The translations under genes were made by a program, and so were the position numbers. From NCBI GenBank assembly GCA_002305415.1, contig DBQX01000015.1, positions 1 through 38,411 of the forward strand: a stretch of 38,411 nucleotides of DNA. Direction: 5' to 3'. The DNA comes from Actinomycetales bacterium UBA1383 (GTDB lineage: Bacteria; Actinomycetota; Actinomycetes; Actinomycetales; Actinomycetaceae). The notes under the pieces were generated by a model. It had not been told where the DNA came from, did not search any database, and saw nothing but the letters and a program-made list of their open reading frames with translations. Positions 24,869 to 33,253 of this stretch are shown piece by piece (position 1 is the first letter of the stretch; each line of letters opens with the position of its first letter).

Positions 24869-26035
24869 TCAGGAACGCTGCCCGAACTTGCCCTCGGCCG
24901 CGATGCGGCTGTTCAGTTCGGCGAGGTAGCGCTCCTCATCGAAGTTCTCGAGGTCGACCTCCTCGCCCGTCCACGAGGACAGGTGGAAGCCGTTGGCGAG
25001 CCGCACGCCGTTGATGCCTTCCGCACCAGGGGCCACGAGGGGCGTGCCCTCGAGGATGTTGAGCGCGAAGTTCTCCATGACGGTGGAGTGCTGCACGCCG
25101 AAGGTGGCCTCGTAGACCTTCTCCTCGGTGGAGATGAGGTCGGCGGTGTCCATCTTCCCCATGAAGAGCTGCATGACCTGTTCCATGCCCATGTTCTCGC
25201 TGATCTCCTGCTCGGGGCCGGAGAGGCGGGTGATGGTCACCTTCTTGGAGTTGTCCACCACGACCTTGCCCTTGTCGAACAGCATCTCGAGGCGGTCCGT
25301 GCCCACCATGTCGTGGGTGCAGGTCATGAAGTGACCGGTGGCGCCGTTCCCGAAGTCGACGATCGCGTTGACCTCGTCCTCGACCGCGATGTTGCGCTTG
25401 TAGCCGAAGGCGAGCTTGGCGAAGCACTTCTTGGGGACGCCGCACATCCACTGCCAGAGGTCGAGCTGGTGCGGGGCCTGGTTCACGAGGACGCCGCCGC
25501 CCTCGCCGCCCCACGTGGCGCGCCACTCGGACTGGTTGTAGTAGCCCTGGGGCCTCCACCAGTTGGTGATGATCCACGAGGTGTGGCGGAGCGCTCCGAG
25601 TTCGCCGGAGTCGATCAGGTTCTTCAGGTCCACGTAGAGCGGGTTGGTGCGCTGGTTGAAGAACACGCCGAAGGTCAGCTCCGGCTTCGAGGCGGCGAAG
25701 TCGATGACGGCGCGTGCCTGCTTGGTGTAGACCCCCACGGGCTTCTCGAGGAGGGCGTGGATCCCGCGCTCGAGGGCCGCGATTCCCATCTCGGGGTGCA
25801 GGTAGTGGGGCACGGTGGTGACGACGGCGTCGACCGTGCCGGACTCCAGCATCTCGATGTAGTCGGAGAAGAACGGCACGCCGAACTCGTCGGCCTTGGC
25901 CTTCTTCTCCGGGAGGACGTCACAGATCGCGCCGATCTCCATGTGGGGCACCGTGCCCTGGCTGATCAGGTTGGCGTACAGGCCACCCTCCGCGCCGAGG
26001 CCGATGATGCCGAGGCGCACCTTCTTGTCCGTCAT
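24869..26035 (-). CDS. Gfo/Idh/MocA family oxidoreductase
   Basis: A 388-residue NAD(P)-dependent sugar dehydrogenase. The Rossmann fold begins VRLGIIGLGAEGG (about residues 6-18). The catalytic-site Lys sits in LLEKPVGV (EKP), and NQAPHQLDLWQWMCG holds the conserved Asp and His of the active site. The long C-terminal domain ends in EERYLAELNSRIA. Such enzymes oxidise a sugar or inositol ring hydroxyl to a ketone. It starts four bases from the end of the upstream paralogue at 26040, so they are co-transcribed and perhaps act in sequence or as one heteromer. Confidence 0.88.
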   Translation of the reverse strand: MTDKKVRLGIIGLGAEGGLYANLISQGTVPHMEIGAICDVLPEKKAKADEFGVPFFSDYIEMLESGTVDAVVTTVPHYLHPEMGIAALERGIHALLEKPVGVYTKQARAVIDFAASKPELTFGVFFNQRTNPLYVDLKNLIDSGELGALRHTSWIITNWWRPQGYYNQSEWRATWGGEGGGVLVNQAPHQLDLWQWMCGVPKKCFAKLAFGYKRNIAVEDEVNAIVDFGNGATGHFMTCTHDMVGTDRLEMLFDKGKVVVDNSKKVTITRLSGPEQEISENMGMEQVMQLFMGKMDTADLISTEEKVYEATFGVQHSTVMENFALNILEGTPLVAPGAEGINGVRLANGFHLSSWTGEEVDLENFDEERYLAELNSRIAAEGKFGQRS

Positions 26036-26039
26036 TTCG

Positions 26040-27041
26040 TCATTCTCCTTGGTTGTTCCCGTAGGTCTGGCGGTACATCGTCTTGAGGATCTCGAGGGAG
26101 GCCATGGCTTCCGCCGGGCTGATCCAGAACGGCTCGGGATCGTCGAGCTTCTTGTAGAAGTCCCTGATGAGGATCTCGTGGGAGACCCCCCAGTAGGTGC
26201 GGCCGACCGAGCTCACCGACCGCTCCGGGTAGACGTCGACCCCGCCGTGCTTCCAGGCGACCTCAAGGCCGTTGCGGATCGCGAGCACGCCGTGCTCGGC
26301 GTAGATCTCGATCTCGACCGGGCGGTGCACCGGGGCGGTGAGGGCCGCGAAGAAGGTGGTCTGGGTTCCGTTGGCGTGGGTGAGGAGCGCGTCCGCGGTG
26401 TCCTCCACCTCGATCACGTCGGGGAACTTGCGCGTGGCGACATTCCCGTTGACGTCCACGACATCACCCATCAGCCATTGCACGAGGTCCACCGTGTGGA
26501 TCGCCTGGTTGATGAGGACGCCGCCGCCGGCCTGGTCCCAGGTGCCCCGCCACGGCTTGGCCAGGTAGTACTCCGGCGTCCGTGACCAGACGACGGAGGC
26601 GTAGGCGCCCTCGATGCGTCCCAGCTCGCCGGAGTCCAGGATCCGGCGCGCCTCCTGCGAGGAGATGTTGTAGCGGTTCTGGAAGCAGATGCCGATCTTG
26701 GACCGCGCGTGGGCGGCCGCGTCCACGAGCCGCTGTCCCTCGCCCAGGGTGTGCGCGATCGGCTTCTCCTGGATGACGTGGACTCCCGCCTCCAGGCAGT
26801 CGATCGAGACCTGGACGTGCTGGTGGTGTGGGGTGGTGACGTGGACGACGTCGGGGCGGGCCTCGGCGATCATGGTGTGCAGGTCCGTGTAGCCGGCTGC
26901 CCCCCACGCGCTGCTGGCCTGTTCCAGCCGGTCCGGGTCGAGGTCGCAGACGGCGACCAGTTCGATGTCGTCGATCGCCTGGATCGCCTCGACATGGATC
27001 ACGGACACGTCGCCGCACCCGACGATCGCAGCTCTTCTCAC
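26040..27041 (-). CDS. Gfo/Idh/MocA family oxidoreductase, second copy
   Basis: A 333-residue paralogue of its downstream neighbour. The Rossmann motif is AAIVGCGDVSVIH, with the usual third Gly replaced; QEKPIAHTLGEG carries the catalytic Lys, and NQAIHTVDLVQWLMGD the Asp/His site. The shorter length and the C-terminal FYKKLDDPEPFWISPAEAMASLEILKTMY match the common Gfo/Idh domain pair. It is second in the operon, 28 bases downstream of the TIM-barrel gene at 27070. Confidence 0.88.
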   Translation of the reverse strand: MRRAAIVGCGDVSVIHVEAIQAIDDIELVAVCDLDPDRLEQASSAWGAAGYTDLHTMIAEARPDVVHVTTPHHQHVQVSIDCLEAGVHVIQEKPIAHTLGEGQRLVDAAAHARSKIGICFQNRYNISSQEARRILDSGELGRIEGAYASVVWSRTPEYYLAKPWRGTWDQAGGGVLINQAIHTVDLVQWLMGDVVDVNGNVATRKFPDVIEVEDTADALLTHANGTQTTFFAALTAPVHRPVEIEIYAEHGVLAIRNGLEVAWKHGGVDVYPERSVSSVGRTYWGVSHEILIRDFYKKLDDPEPFWISPAEAMASLEILKTMYRQTYGNNQGE

Positions 27042-27069
27042 CGCGTTCTCCCTCTCGTGTGGTCCGCGC

Positions 27070-27897
27070 TCAGTTCCAGGTGATGCCCTCGTCGCGGAGG
27101 ATGCCGGTCAGCGCGTTGTAGGCGGTCGTCCAGAGGTCGGGCCCGCACAGCCCGCCGAACGCGTCGAACTCACCGAGGTGCGGCTCGATCGAGAGGAAGC
27201 CGCGATAGCCATCCACGCGCAGCGCGCGGAGCACCTCCCGCACCTGGCCGTCGCCCTCTCCCGCCGGGACCACGGAGTTGTCGGCGAACCTCGCGTCCTT
27301 GATGTGGATGTAGTCCGTGTAGGGGCGGACCTCGTCGTACGCCTCGTCGTAGGGCTTCACGCCGCACTGCACGTAGTTCGCCGGATCGAAGATCGCACGG
27401 TAGTTGGGGGATCCCATGGTCTCGACCAGGTCGACGACGCGGCGCGGGATGTCACCGAAGATGTCCTTCTCGTTCTCGTGCAGCATCGTCACCCCGCCCG
27501 CCTCGGCGAGCGTCACGAATTCGCGGGTTCGCGCCATCACCTCGTCGCGGTGGATGTCCGGGTCATCTCCCTCGGGGATGAAGAATGAGAACATTCGGAT
27601 GTAGGGAGACCCGAAGAACTTCGCCACCTCGACGGCGTGCGCCGCCCGTGCGAGGTGATCCTCGAAGGGGTCGGTGATGAAGATCTTGCCGATGTCGGAG
27701 CCCACGGAGGACAACGTGATCCCGGCGGCGTCGAGCATGTCCTTCGCACGCGTCAACTGCTCGTCGGACAGGTCCAGCACCTTCGTGCGCCACGCGCTGC
27801 GGAACTCGACATGCCTGATCCCCAACTTCCCGAGGAGGTCGATCTGCTCGCTGAGTTCGAAGGCGATCTCGTCCGCAAATCCGGTGAGTGTGAACAT
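27070..27897 (-). CDS. sugar phosphate isomerase/epimerase-like TIM-barrel protein, first gene
   Basis: A 275-residue TIM-barrel enzyme: it opens MFTLTGFADEI, then VTMLHENEKDIFGD, RAIFDPANYVQCG, YIHIKDARF and FLSIEPHLG, which carry the Glu, Asp, His and Glu ligands expected for the divalent metal. It differs from the 23952-24800 protein and probably acts on a different step. The ATG at 27897 has AGAAAGGA seven bases before it. It leads the operon TIM barrel, Gfo/Idh, Gfo/Idh, TIM barrel. Such pairs are known from inositol and from 3-keto-glycoside or C-glycoside breakdown; no IolB, IolC, IolD or transporter is adjacent, so classical inositol use is less likely. Confidence 0.87.
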   Translation of the reverse strand: MFTLTGFADEIAFELSEQIDLLGKLGIRHVEFRSAWRTKVLDLSDEQLTRAKDMLDAAGITLSSVGSDIGKIFITDPFEDHLARAAHAVEVAKFFGSPYIRMFSFFIPEGDDPDIHRDEVMARTREFVTLAEAGGVTMLHENEKDIFGDIPRRVVDLVETMGSPNYRAIFDPANYVQCGVKPYDEAYDEVRPYTDYIHIKDARFADNSVVPAGEGDGQVREVLRALRVDGYRGFLSIEPHLGEFDAFGGLCGPDLWTTAYNALTGILRDEGITWN

Positions 27898-27952
27898 CCC
27901 GCATCCTTTCTCCACGCTGAGTTCTCACCAGACTAGAGCGCTTGTGCCCTTC

Positions 27953-27992
27953 CCGGCAGGTGGTTGCCAACCGGTGCCTCCCAACCTGCCGG
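27953..27992 (-). terminator. hairpin between the VOC gene and the sugar operon
   Basis: CCGGCAGGT (27953-27961) pairs with ACCTGCCGG (27984-27992), and the 22-base loop holds a second small inverted repeat (GGTTGCCAACC). It lies just past the VOC stop at 28002 and ahead of the sugar operon's start region, so it likely ends VOC transcription. A leader-type regulatory structure is an alternative. Confidence 0.5.
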
Positions 27993-28001
27993 CGGGGGAA
28001 C

Positions 28002-28382
28002 TCAGACCGGCTCGCCGTCCGCCGAGGGACTTGGGTTCTCCTGGACCAGACCGATGCGCAGTCCGTACGGGTCGAGGATGTCGGCGTAGACCGCGCCGGA
28101 CGGCTCGTCCGTCTCCGGCCCGATCTCCACCGTCGCCCCCATCGACGTCGCGACCTGCAGGGCCGCCGTCATGTCCCTCACCTCGAGGTACACCACGGCC
28201 CCGGTCTCCGCCGCGGGGCGGCTCGCGGTGACTTCACTCATCATCCCGAGGGTCTCGTCGCCGTCGTGGATCGTGACGGCCACGTCCTCGAACGTCTCAT
28301 AGGTCCAGCCGAGGAGGCGGTGGTAGAACTCCTGCGCCCGTTCCAGGTCGGACACACGCAGGTCGAGCCAGACGATCGCCAT
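28002..28382 (-). CDS. VOC family protein
   Basis: A 126-residue vicinal-oxygen-chelate protein: VWLDLRVSDLERAQEFYHRLLGWTYE is the first module, VVYLEVRDMTAALQVATSMGATVE the second, followed by the usual C-terminal DPYGLRIGLVQ. It is closer to the single-domain glyoxalase-like resistance proteins than the 707-1114 gene product, but no substrate is identifiable. AAAGGGG precedes the ATG. It is divergent from the MBL-fold gene at 28519. Confidence 0.86.
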   Translation of the reverse strand: MAIVWLDLRVSDLERAQEFYHRLLGWTYETFEDVAVTIHDGDETLGMMSEVTASRPAAETGAVVYLEVRDMTAALQVATSMGATVEIGPETDEPSGAVYADILDPYGLRIGLVQENPSPSADGEPV

Positions 28383-28518
28383 GGGGCCCCTTTCCGAGTC
28401 CTGCCTCCCACCCTAGTGAGGCGCGCTCCGGCGGGGAGTGCTGTCGGCGGTGAGCGGCGTTCATCGAGCGCTCAAGTCCGCACTGCCGGTGCGCGCTGTC
28501 GTCAGCTACGGTTGGCCC

Positions 28519-29250
28519 ATGGAGCCGCGAGAGTTCGCCGATGGCGTCTGGGTGTTCACGTCGCGCGCCATGTGTACCACGACGACGGTGGTCGCCGGCC
28601 GCCGTACCGCTGCCGGCCGGTCGGTCCTGCTCGTCGACCCGGCCTGGGAGCCCGATGAGCTCGTGGGTATCGCGGACTGGCTGGATCGGAACGGGATGGT
28701 GGTCGGCGCCGGCTGGGCGACCCACGCCCACTACGACCACGTGTTGTGGCATCCGCGCTTCGGCGCGGCCCCGCGCTGGGCGACGACGGCGGCCGCCACG
28801 TACGCATCCGGGCACTGTGCCTCCCTCGTGGCAGGTCTGGGGCCGGACTGGCCGCGGGACCTCGCCCCGCTCGTGGGCGCCGTCACCGGGTGGGACGGGG
28901 ACGAGGTGCCCTGGGACGGGCCGCTTGTGCGGGTCGTCCGTCACAGCGCCCACTGTCCCGGGCACTCCGCGCTCTGGGTGGAACGCGCCGAGGTGCTGAT
29001 CGCGGGCGACATGCTCTCCGACATCGAGATCCCGCTCCCGGACAGCGAGGGGATCAGTGGGTACCTGCGCGGGCTGCGCCTGCTCGAACCGTGGGTGCGC
29101 CGCGCCCGCGTGCTGGTCCCGGGCCACGGCCGCGTCGCCGTGCGTGGTGAGGCGGACAGCCCTGAGAGTCGCCTCGCCCTCGACCTCGCCTACCTGTCCG
29201 ATCCTGCGCGTGCGACAGGCGACCCACGGCTCCGGAACGCCCCGGAGTAG
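28519..29250 (+). CDS. MBL-fold metallo-hydrolase
   Basis: A 243-residue metallo-beta-lactamase fold protein. The HxHxDH motif THAHYDH (about residues 68-74) is intact. VRHSAHCPGHSALW (third His), EVLIAGDMLSDIEIP (bridging Asp) and VLVPGHG (last His) complete the dinuclear-metal site. Related hydrolases act on thioesters, lactones or nucleotides; persulfide dioxygenases also share the fold, but the sequence is not specific to them. TACGGT (28507-28512) is six bases before the ATG, so the message is probably leaderless. An in-frame upstream start at 28438 is unlikely because it would read through that promoter. Confidence 0.88.
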   Translation: MEPREFADGVWVFTSRAMCTTTTVVAGRRTAAGRSVLLVDPAWEPDELVGIADWLDRNGMVVGAGWATHAHYDHVLWHPRFGAAPRWATTAAATYASGHCASLVAGLGPDWPRDLAPLVGAVTGWDGDEVPWDGPLVRVVRHSAHCPGHSALWVERAEVLIAGDMLSDIEIPLPDSEGISGYLRGLRLLEPWVRRARVLVPGHGRVAVRGEADSPESRLALDLAYLSDPARATGDPRLRNAPE

Positions 29251-29300
29251 CTGCTGGACCAGCACGAGCGCAACACGAGCTGGATCCGGTAGGCGGCGCT

Positions 29301-30567
29301 GTGGTCAGCGCCGAACTCTCGCGCCAGCGTGGCTCCGTGCCGCAGCTCGATCGGCCGGGCCCATGGCAGCGGCTGTGGCGGCCCTTCTGGGTGCTCCCCC
29401 TCGCGATCGTCCTCGGCGCGCTGGCCCTCGCGGTGGTCCTCCCGTGGGTGGACGGCACGTTCACCTTCGATGTGCCGTACATCTTCGAGGGCGGGCCCGA
29501 CGGCGCCCGGAGTCTCCTCTCCACCATCGCGAGCGCGATGATCTCGGTGACCGGACTGGTCTTCTCGATCACCATGGTGGTGCTCCAGCTCGCCCAGTCG
29601 CAGTTCACCCCGCGCCTGCTCGACAGCTTCCTCGCCAACCGGACCACCCAGGCGACGCTCGGCGTGTTCACCGCGTCATTCGTGTACGCCCTCGCGGTGC
29701 TCCGGACGGTTCGCGGTGCGAACGACGACGTCGAGGAGTTCGTGCCGCAGCTGTCCGTCACCGCCGCCTTCCTGCTGGTGCTGGGCCGTGGCGATGTTCA
29801 TCGCCTTCATCCACAACATCACGACCACCGTCCAGGTGACCACGGTCGTGAGTCGGGTGGGCAGGCGGACCGCGCACCTGATCGGCGAGCAGTTCGGCCC
29901 TCCCGACGGGACGCCCGGCTTCGGGCCCACCTGGTCGCCGCGGCCGCACGAGGAGAGCACGCCGCTGACCGTCCACGGCCGCCACGGTTCGCTCGACCAC
30001 GTGGACTACCCCCGGCTCGTGGCGCTGGCCCGCGATCACGACGTCGTCGTCCACCTCGACGTCCACCTCGGGACGTTCATCGCTTCTGGACAACGGGTGG
30101 GCACCGTGTGGGGCACGGCCGGACTCGACGACGACCTGCGGCGGGCGTTCGACCGGACGCTGGGCGTCACCCGCACCCGCACGACCCTCCAGGACATCTC
30201 GTTCGGCGTCCGCCAGCTCGTCGACATCGCGGAGCGGGCGCTCTCCCCGGGCATCAAGGATCCCACCACGGCCGTCCAGGTCCTCGACGAGATCCACGTC
30301 CTCCTGCGCGAACTGGCCATGCGGCGGACCATCTCCCCGTACATCGCGGACGGCGACGGCGTCGTCCGCGTGGTCACGCAGCCACCCACCTTCGCGGGCA
30401 TCCTCGACCTCGCCGTCGACGAGATCCTCGACTACGCGGACAACGTCCAGGTGCCCCGCAAGCTCAAGGCGATGCTCGAGGACGTGCGCGACGTCGCCCG
30501 TGACGAGAACCTTGGGGCCGTCGTCGCCAAGCTCGAGGAACTGCGCGAGAAGGCGGGGCCGGCCTGA
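29301..30567 (+). pseudogene. DUF2254 membrane protein gene with a frameshift
   Basis: The two parts of a DUF2254 protein lie in different frames. The first (29301 to about 29786) has WVLPLAIVLGALALAVVLPWV, AMISVTGLVFSITMVVLQLAQSQFTPR (diagnostic) and TLGVFTASFVYALAVL, up to AAFLLVLG. The second continues from about 29785 in the +1 frame with AVAMFIAFIHNITTTVQVTTVV, then the soluble C-terminal domain (ISFGVRQLVDIAERALSPGIKDPTTAVQ is diagnostic) to 30567. The switch point is the CTGGGCCGTGGCGATG region near 29783-29790; an extra base or a two-base loss there would explain it. A full-length protein of about 420 residues would result if corrected. It could be a real mutation or an error in the sequence. 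The GTG start at 29301 is uncertain. Confidence 0.85.
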
Positions 30568-30583
30568 CCCGGCCGACCCCGCC
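30552..30583. terminator. bidirectional terminator hairpin
   Basis: GGCGGGGCCGGCC (30552-30564) pairs with GGCCGACCCCGCC (30571-30583) with one mismatch and a six-base loop. It overlaps the end of the DUF2254 gene and precedes the convergent stop of the fusion gene at 30595. Confidence 0.65.
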
Positions 30584-30594
30584 CCGTCACGGCG

Positions 30595-33084
30595 CTAGAT
30601 GAACAGCGTGGCCGCCGAGTCGGACGCGTCGTCGAGGAAGGTCGCCACCCCGCCGAGCTCGACCCCGTCGATGAGGTCCTCCTCCGCGATGCCGAGCAGG
30701 TCCATGGTCATCGAGCAGGCCACGATGCGCGCACCGCCGGCCATCGCACTCTGGATGAGTTCCGGCAGGCTCGGCACGTTCTTCTCCTTCATGATCCGGC
30801 TCATCATCTGGGTGCCGGCCCCGAGCATGTTCAGCTGGGAGAGCTTCAGCGACTCCGCGCCCGCGGGCATCATCGCGTTGAACAGCTTGTCGACGGTGCC
30901 GCGCTCGCGCTTCGGCGGGTTGGACCGCCGCAGCGCGTTGAGGCCCCAGAAGGTGAAGAACATCGAGACGTTGTCCCCCATGGCCAGCGCCCCGTTCGCG
31001 ATGATGAAGGCCGCGAGCTGCCGGTCCAGGTCGTCGGAGAACACGATGAGGGCGCTCCGGCCCTTCGTGGGCGCCTCCGCCCGTGGCCGGGCGGCCCTCG
31101 CCGCCGCGCCCTTGCGGAAGGTGGCCCGGTAGCCGGGCCCCTCCGGCGTGATCGCGATCAGCTGGTGGTTGTTCCGGCGCGCCCACGCCGGGGCGTCCTG
31201 GGCGAAGCCGGGGTCGGAGACGTGGACGGTGAGGTCGTCCCCGTTGTTCAGCGTGCCCATCCGCTCCGTGAGCTTCAGGATCGGGCCGGGGCAGGCGAGC
31301 CCGGTGCAGTCGAGCTCGACCGCGACGCCGGTGGCCTCCGGTTCGACCTCGAGCGACTCGGTCTCGGCGTAGTTCTCCATCGGCGCCGGCGCCTTGGTGT
31401 CCTCCGGCTCCACATCGTGCCAGAACCGGAAGGTGGTGGCGCCGCCCGAGAGGCTCTTCACGTCGGTGAATCCGCGCTGCACGAGGATCCGGTAGGCGAG
31501 GTAGCTGCGGAAGCCGACGGCGCAGTTGACCCGGATCGGGGTGTCCCTGTCCCAGTCCTCGCAGGCCGCGCGCAGCGTGGGCAGCGGCACGTTCTCCGCG
31601 CCCGGGATGTGCCAGATGCCGTACTCCTGCGGGCCGCGGACGTCGATGATGCGGGCACCCTCGGTGGCCGCCGGCCAGTCCTCCGCGTACCAGAGGGTGA
31701 TGTCCCCGCGCAGCACGTTGCTGGCGACGAAGCCCGCCATGTTGATCGGGTCCTTCGCGGAGCCGAAGGGAGGCGCGTACGCGAGTTCGAACTCCTCGAG
31801 GTCGAAGACGCTGAGACCGGCGCGGAGCGCTGCGGCCAGGACGTCGAGGCGCTTGTCGACGCCGTCGAATCCGGCGGCCTGCCCGCCGAGGATCCGCCCG
31901 GTCTCCGGGTCGAAGAGCACCTTGAGGTGGAGCATCGTGGTGCCCGGGTAGTAGCCGGCGTGCCCGGAGGGGTGCACGTGGACGGCGCGGTACGGCACCT
32001 TGAGCTGCTTCAGCTGGCGCTCGGTGGCGCCGGTGCCGCCGGCCACCATGTCGAACACCTTCACCACGGACGTGCCCTGGGTGGACCGGTACTCGGTGTC
32101 GCGCCCGCAGATGTTCTCGGCCGCGACGCGCGCCTGGCGGTTGGCCGGCCCTGCCAGCGGCGTCAGCCACATGCCGGGCAGCACGGTGTGCGGGGTCTCG
32201 ACGGCGTCGCCCGCTGCCCAGATGTCGGGGGCGGAGGTGCGCATGTGGGTGTCCACCTTGATGCCGCCGCGCTCGCCGAGCTCGATGCCGGCATCGGTGG
32301 CGAGCTTCGTGCGGGGGCGCACGCCGGTGGCGAGGATGACCTGGTCGGCGAGGATGAGCTCGTTGTTCGAGAGCTCCACACGGAGGCGGCCCCCGGGTGC
32401 CTGGGTGAAGGCCTTCACCGCGGTGGAGAGGTGCAGCTTCACGCCGCGCCCCTTCAGGTGCCGCTCGACGGGCACGGACATCTCCTTGTCCAGCGGCGGC
32501 AGGATCTGGTCCGCCATCTCGACGATGTCCACGTCCACGCCGCGGTGGATGAAGTTCTCCGCCATCTCGACGCCGATGTAGCCAGCGCCCACGACGACGG
32601 CGCGGAACTCGCTGCGGGTGCCCTTCTTCTTCTCGGCGATCGCGGCGTCCAGCTCCGCCTTGATGGCGTCCATGTCACCGAGGCGCCTGAGCACGTGGAT
32701 ACCGGGGAGCTGGAGCCCGGGCAGCGGCGGCCGGATCGCGGAGGCGCCGGGGCACAGCGCGAGCGTGTCCCAGGTCTCGGTGTACTCCTTGCCCGTGTCC
32801 AGTTCCTTGACCGTGACGGTCTTGTTCTCCCGGTCGATGGCGGTCACCTCGGTGGCGATGCGCACGTCGATGTTGAGTGTGTCCCGGAGGCTCTGCGGGG
32901 TCTGCAGGAGCAGCTTGCTCCGCTCCGTGATCACCTCCCCGATGTGGTACGGCAGGCCGCAGTTCGCGAACGAGACGTGGTGGCTCCGCTCGAACACGAT
33001 GATCTCCGCGGACTCGTCCAGCCGCCTGGCCCTGGCCGCGACCGATGCTCCCGCCGCGACACCGCCAACCACGACAAGCTTCAT
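30595..33084 (-). CDS. CoA-disulfide reductase/rhodanese/TusA/DsrE2 fusion
   Basis: An 829-residue four-domain fusion. Residues 1-445 form a CoA-disulfide reductase-type flavoprotein: KLVVVGGVAAGAS, active Cys42 in FANCGLPY, NAD-binding VVVGAGYIGVEMAE at about 163-176, FAD motif IWAAGDAVE near 288-296, and the dimerisation domain. About 465-560 is a rhodanese with Cys521 (CAVGFRS). About 588-657 is a TusA domain with Cys598 in the CPxP motif (CPGPILK). About 677-829 is a DsrE2 domain with MFFTFWGLN and Cys790. All expected sulfur-binding Cys are present, so it can reduce CoA or protein persulfides and hand sulfane sulfur between domains. GAGGAG lies before the ATG. It lacks the palindromic operator seen at the other sulfur genes. 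Confidence 0.92.
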   Translation of the reverse strand: MKLVVVGGVAAGASVAARARRLDESAEIIVFERSHHVSFANCGLPYHIGEVITERSKLLLQTPQSLRDTLNIDVRIATEVTAIDRENKTVTVKELDTGKEYTETWDTLALCPGASAIRPPLPGLQLPGIHVLRRLGDMDAIKAELDAAIAEKKKGTRSEFRAVVVGAGYIGVEMAENFIHRGVDVDIVEMADQILPPLDKEMSVPVERHLKGRGVKLHLSTAVKAFTQAPGGRLRVELSNNELILADQVILATGVRPRTKLATDAGIELGERGGIKVDTHMRTSAPDIWAAGDAVETPHTVLPGMWLTPLAGPANRQARVAAENICGRDTEYRSTQGTSVVKVFDMVAGGTGATERQLKQLKVPYRAVHVHPSGHAGYYPGTTMLHLKVLFDPETGRILGGQAAGFDGVDKRLDVLAAALRAGLSVFDLEEFELAYAPPFGSAKDPINMAGFVASNVLRGDITLWYAEDWPAATEGARIIDVRGPQEYGIWHIPGAENVPLPTLRAACEDWDRDTPIRVNCAVGFRSYLAYRILVQRGFTDVKSLSGGATTFRFWHDVEPEDTKAPAPMENYAETESLEVEPEATGVAVELDCTGLACPGPILKLTERMGTLNNGDDLTVHVSDPGFAQDAPAWARRNNHQLIAITPEGPGYRATFRKGAAARAARPRAEAPTKGRSALIVFSDDLDRQLAAFIIANGALAMGDNVSMFFTFWGLNALRRSNPPKRERGTVDKLFNAMMPAGAESLKLSQLNMLGAGTQMMSRIMKEKNVPSLPELIQSAMAGGARIVACSMTMDLLGIAEEDLIDGVELGGVATFLDDASDSAATLFI

Positions 33085-33253
33085 TGCCTTCTCCTCACGT
33101 GTGCGAATTTTGTCAGGAGCCTATGACGAGGTGGGAGACCTCCAATGGGTTATCGCACGCTGGCAACCCGGCCGTGGAGCGGAGGGCGAATCGCTAGGCT
33201 GGCAGCGAGGGTGCCCGCGCGGAGGCGGGCCGTTCGTGGATGGACAAGCACCA

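Noticed and set aside
28664..28671. A fourth palindrome half-site (GGGTATCG) inside the MBL-fold gene
   Set aside because: No matching ATACCC partner at the right distance, and it lies inside coding sequence.
28519..29250. Persulfide dioxygenase (would fit the sulfur theme)
   Set aside because: The MBL motifs are general; there is no rhodanese fusion, no operator, and the gene is next to VOC and DUF2254 genes rather than to sulfur genes.
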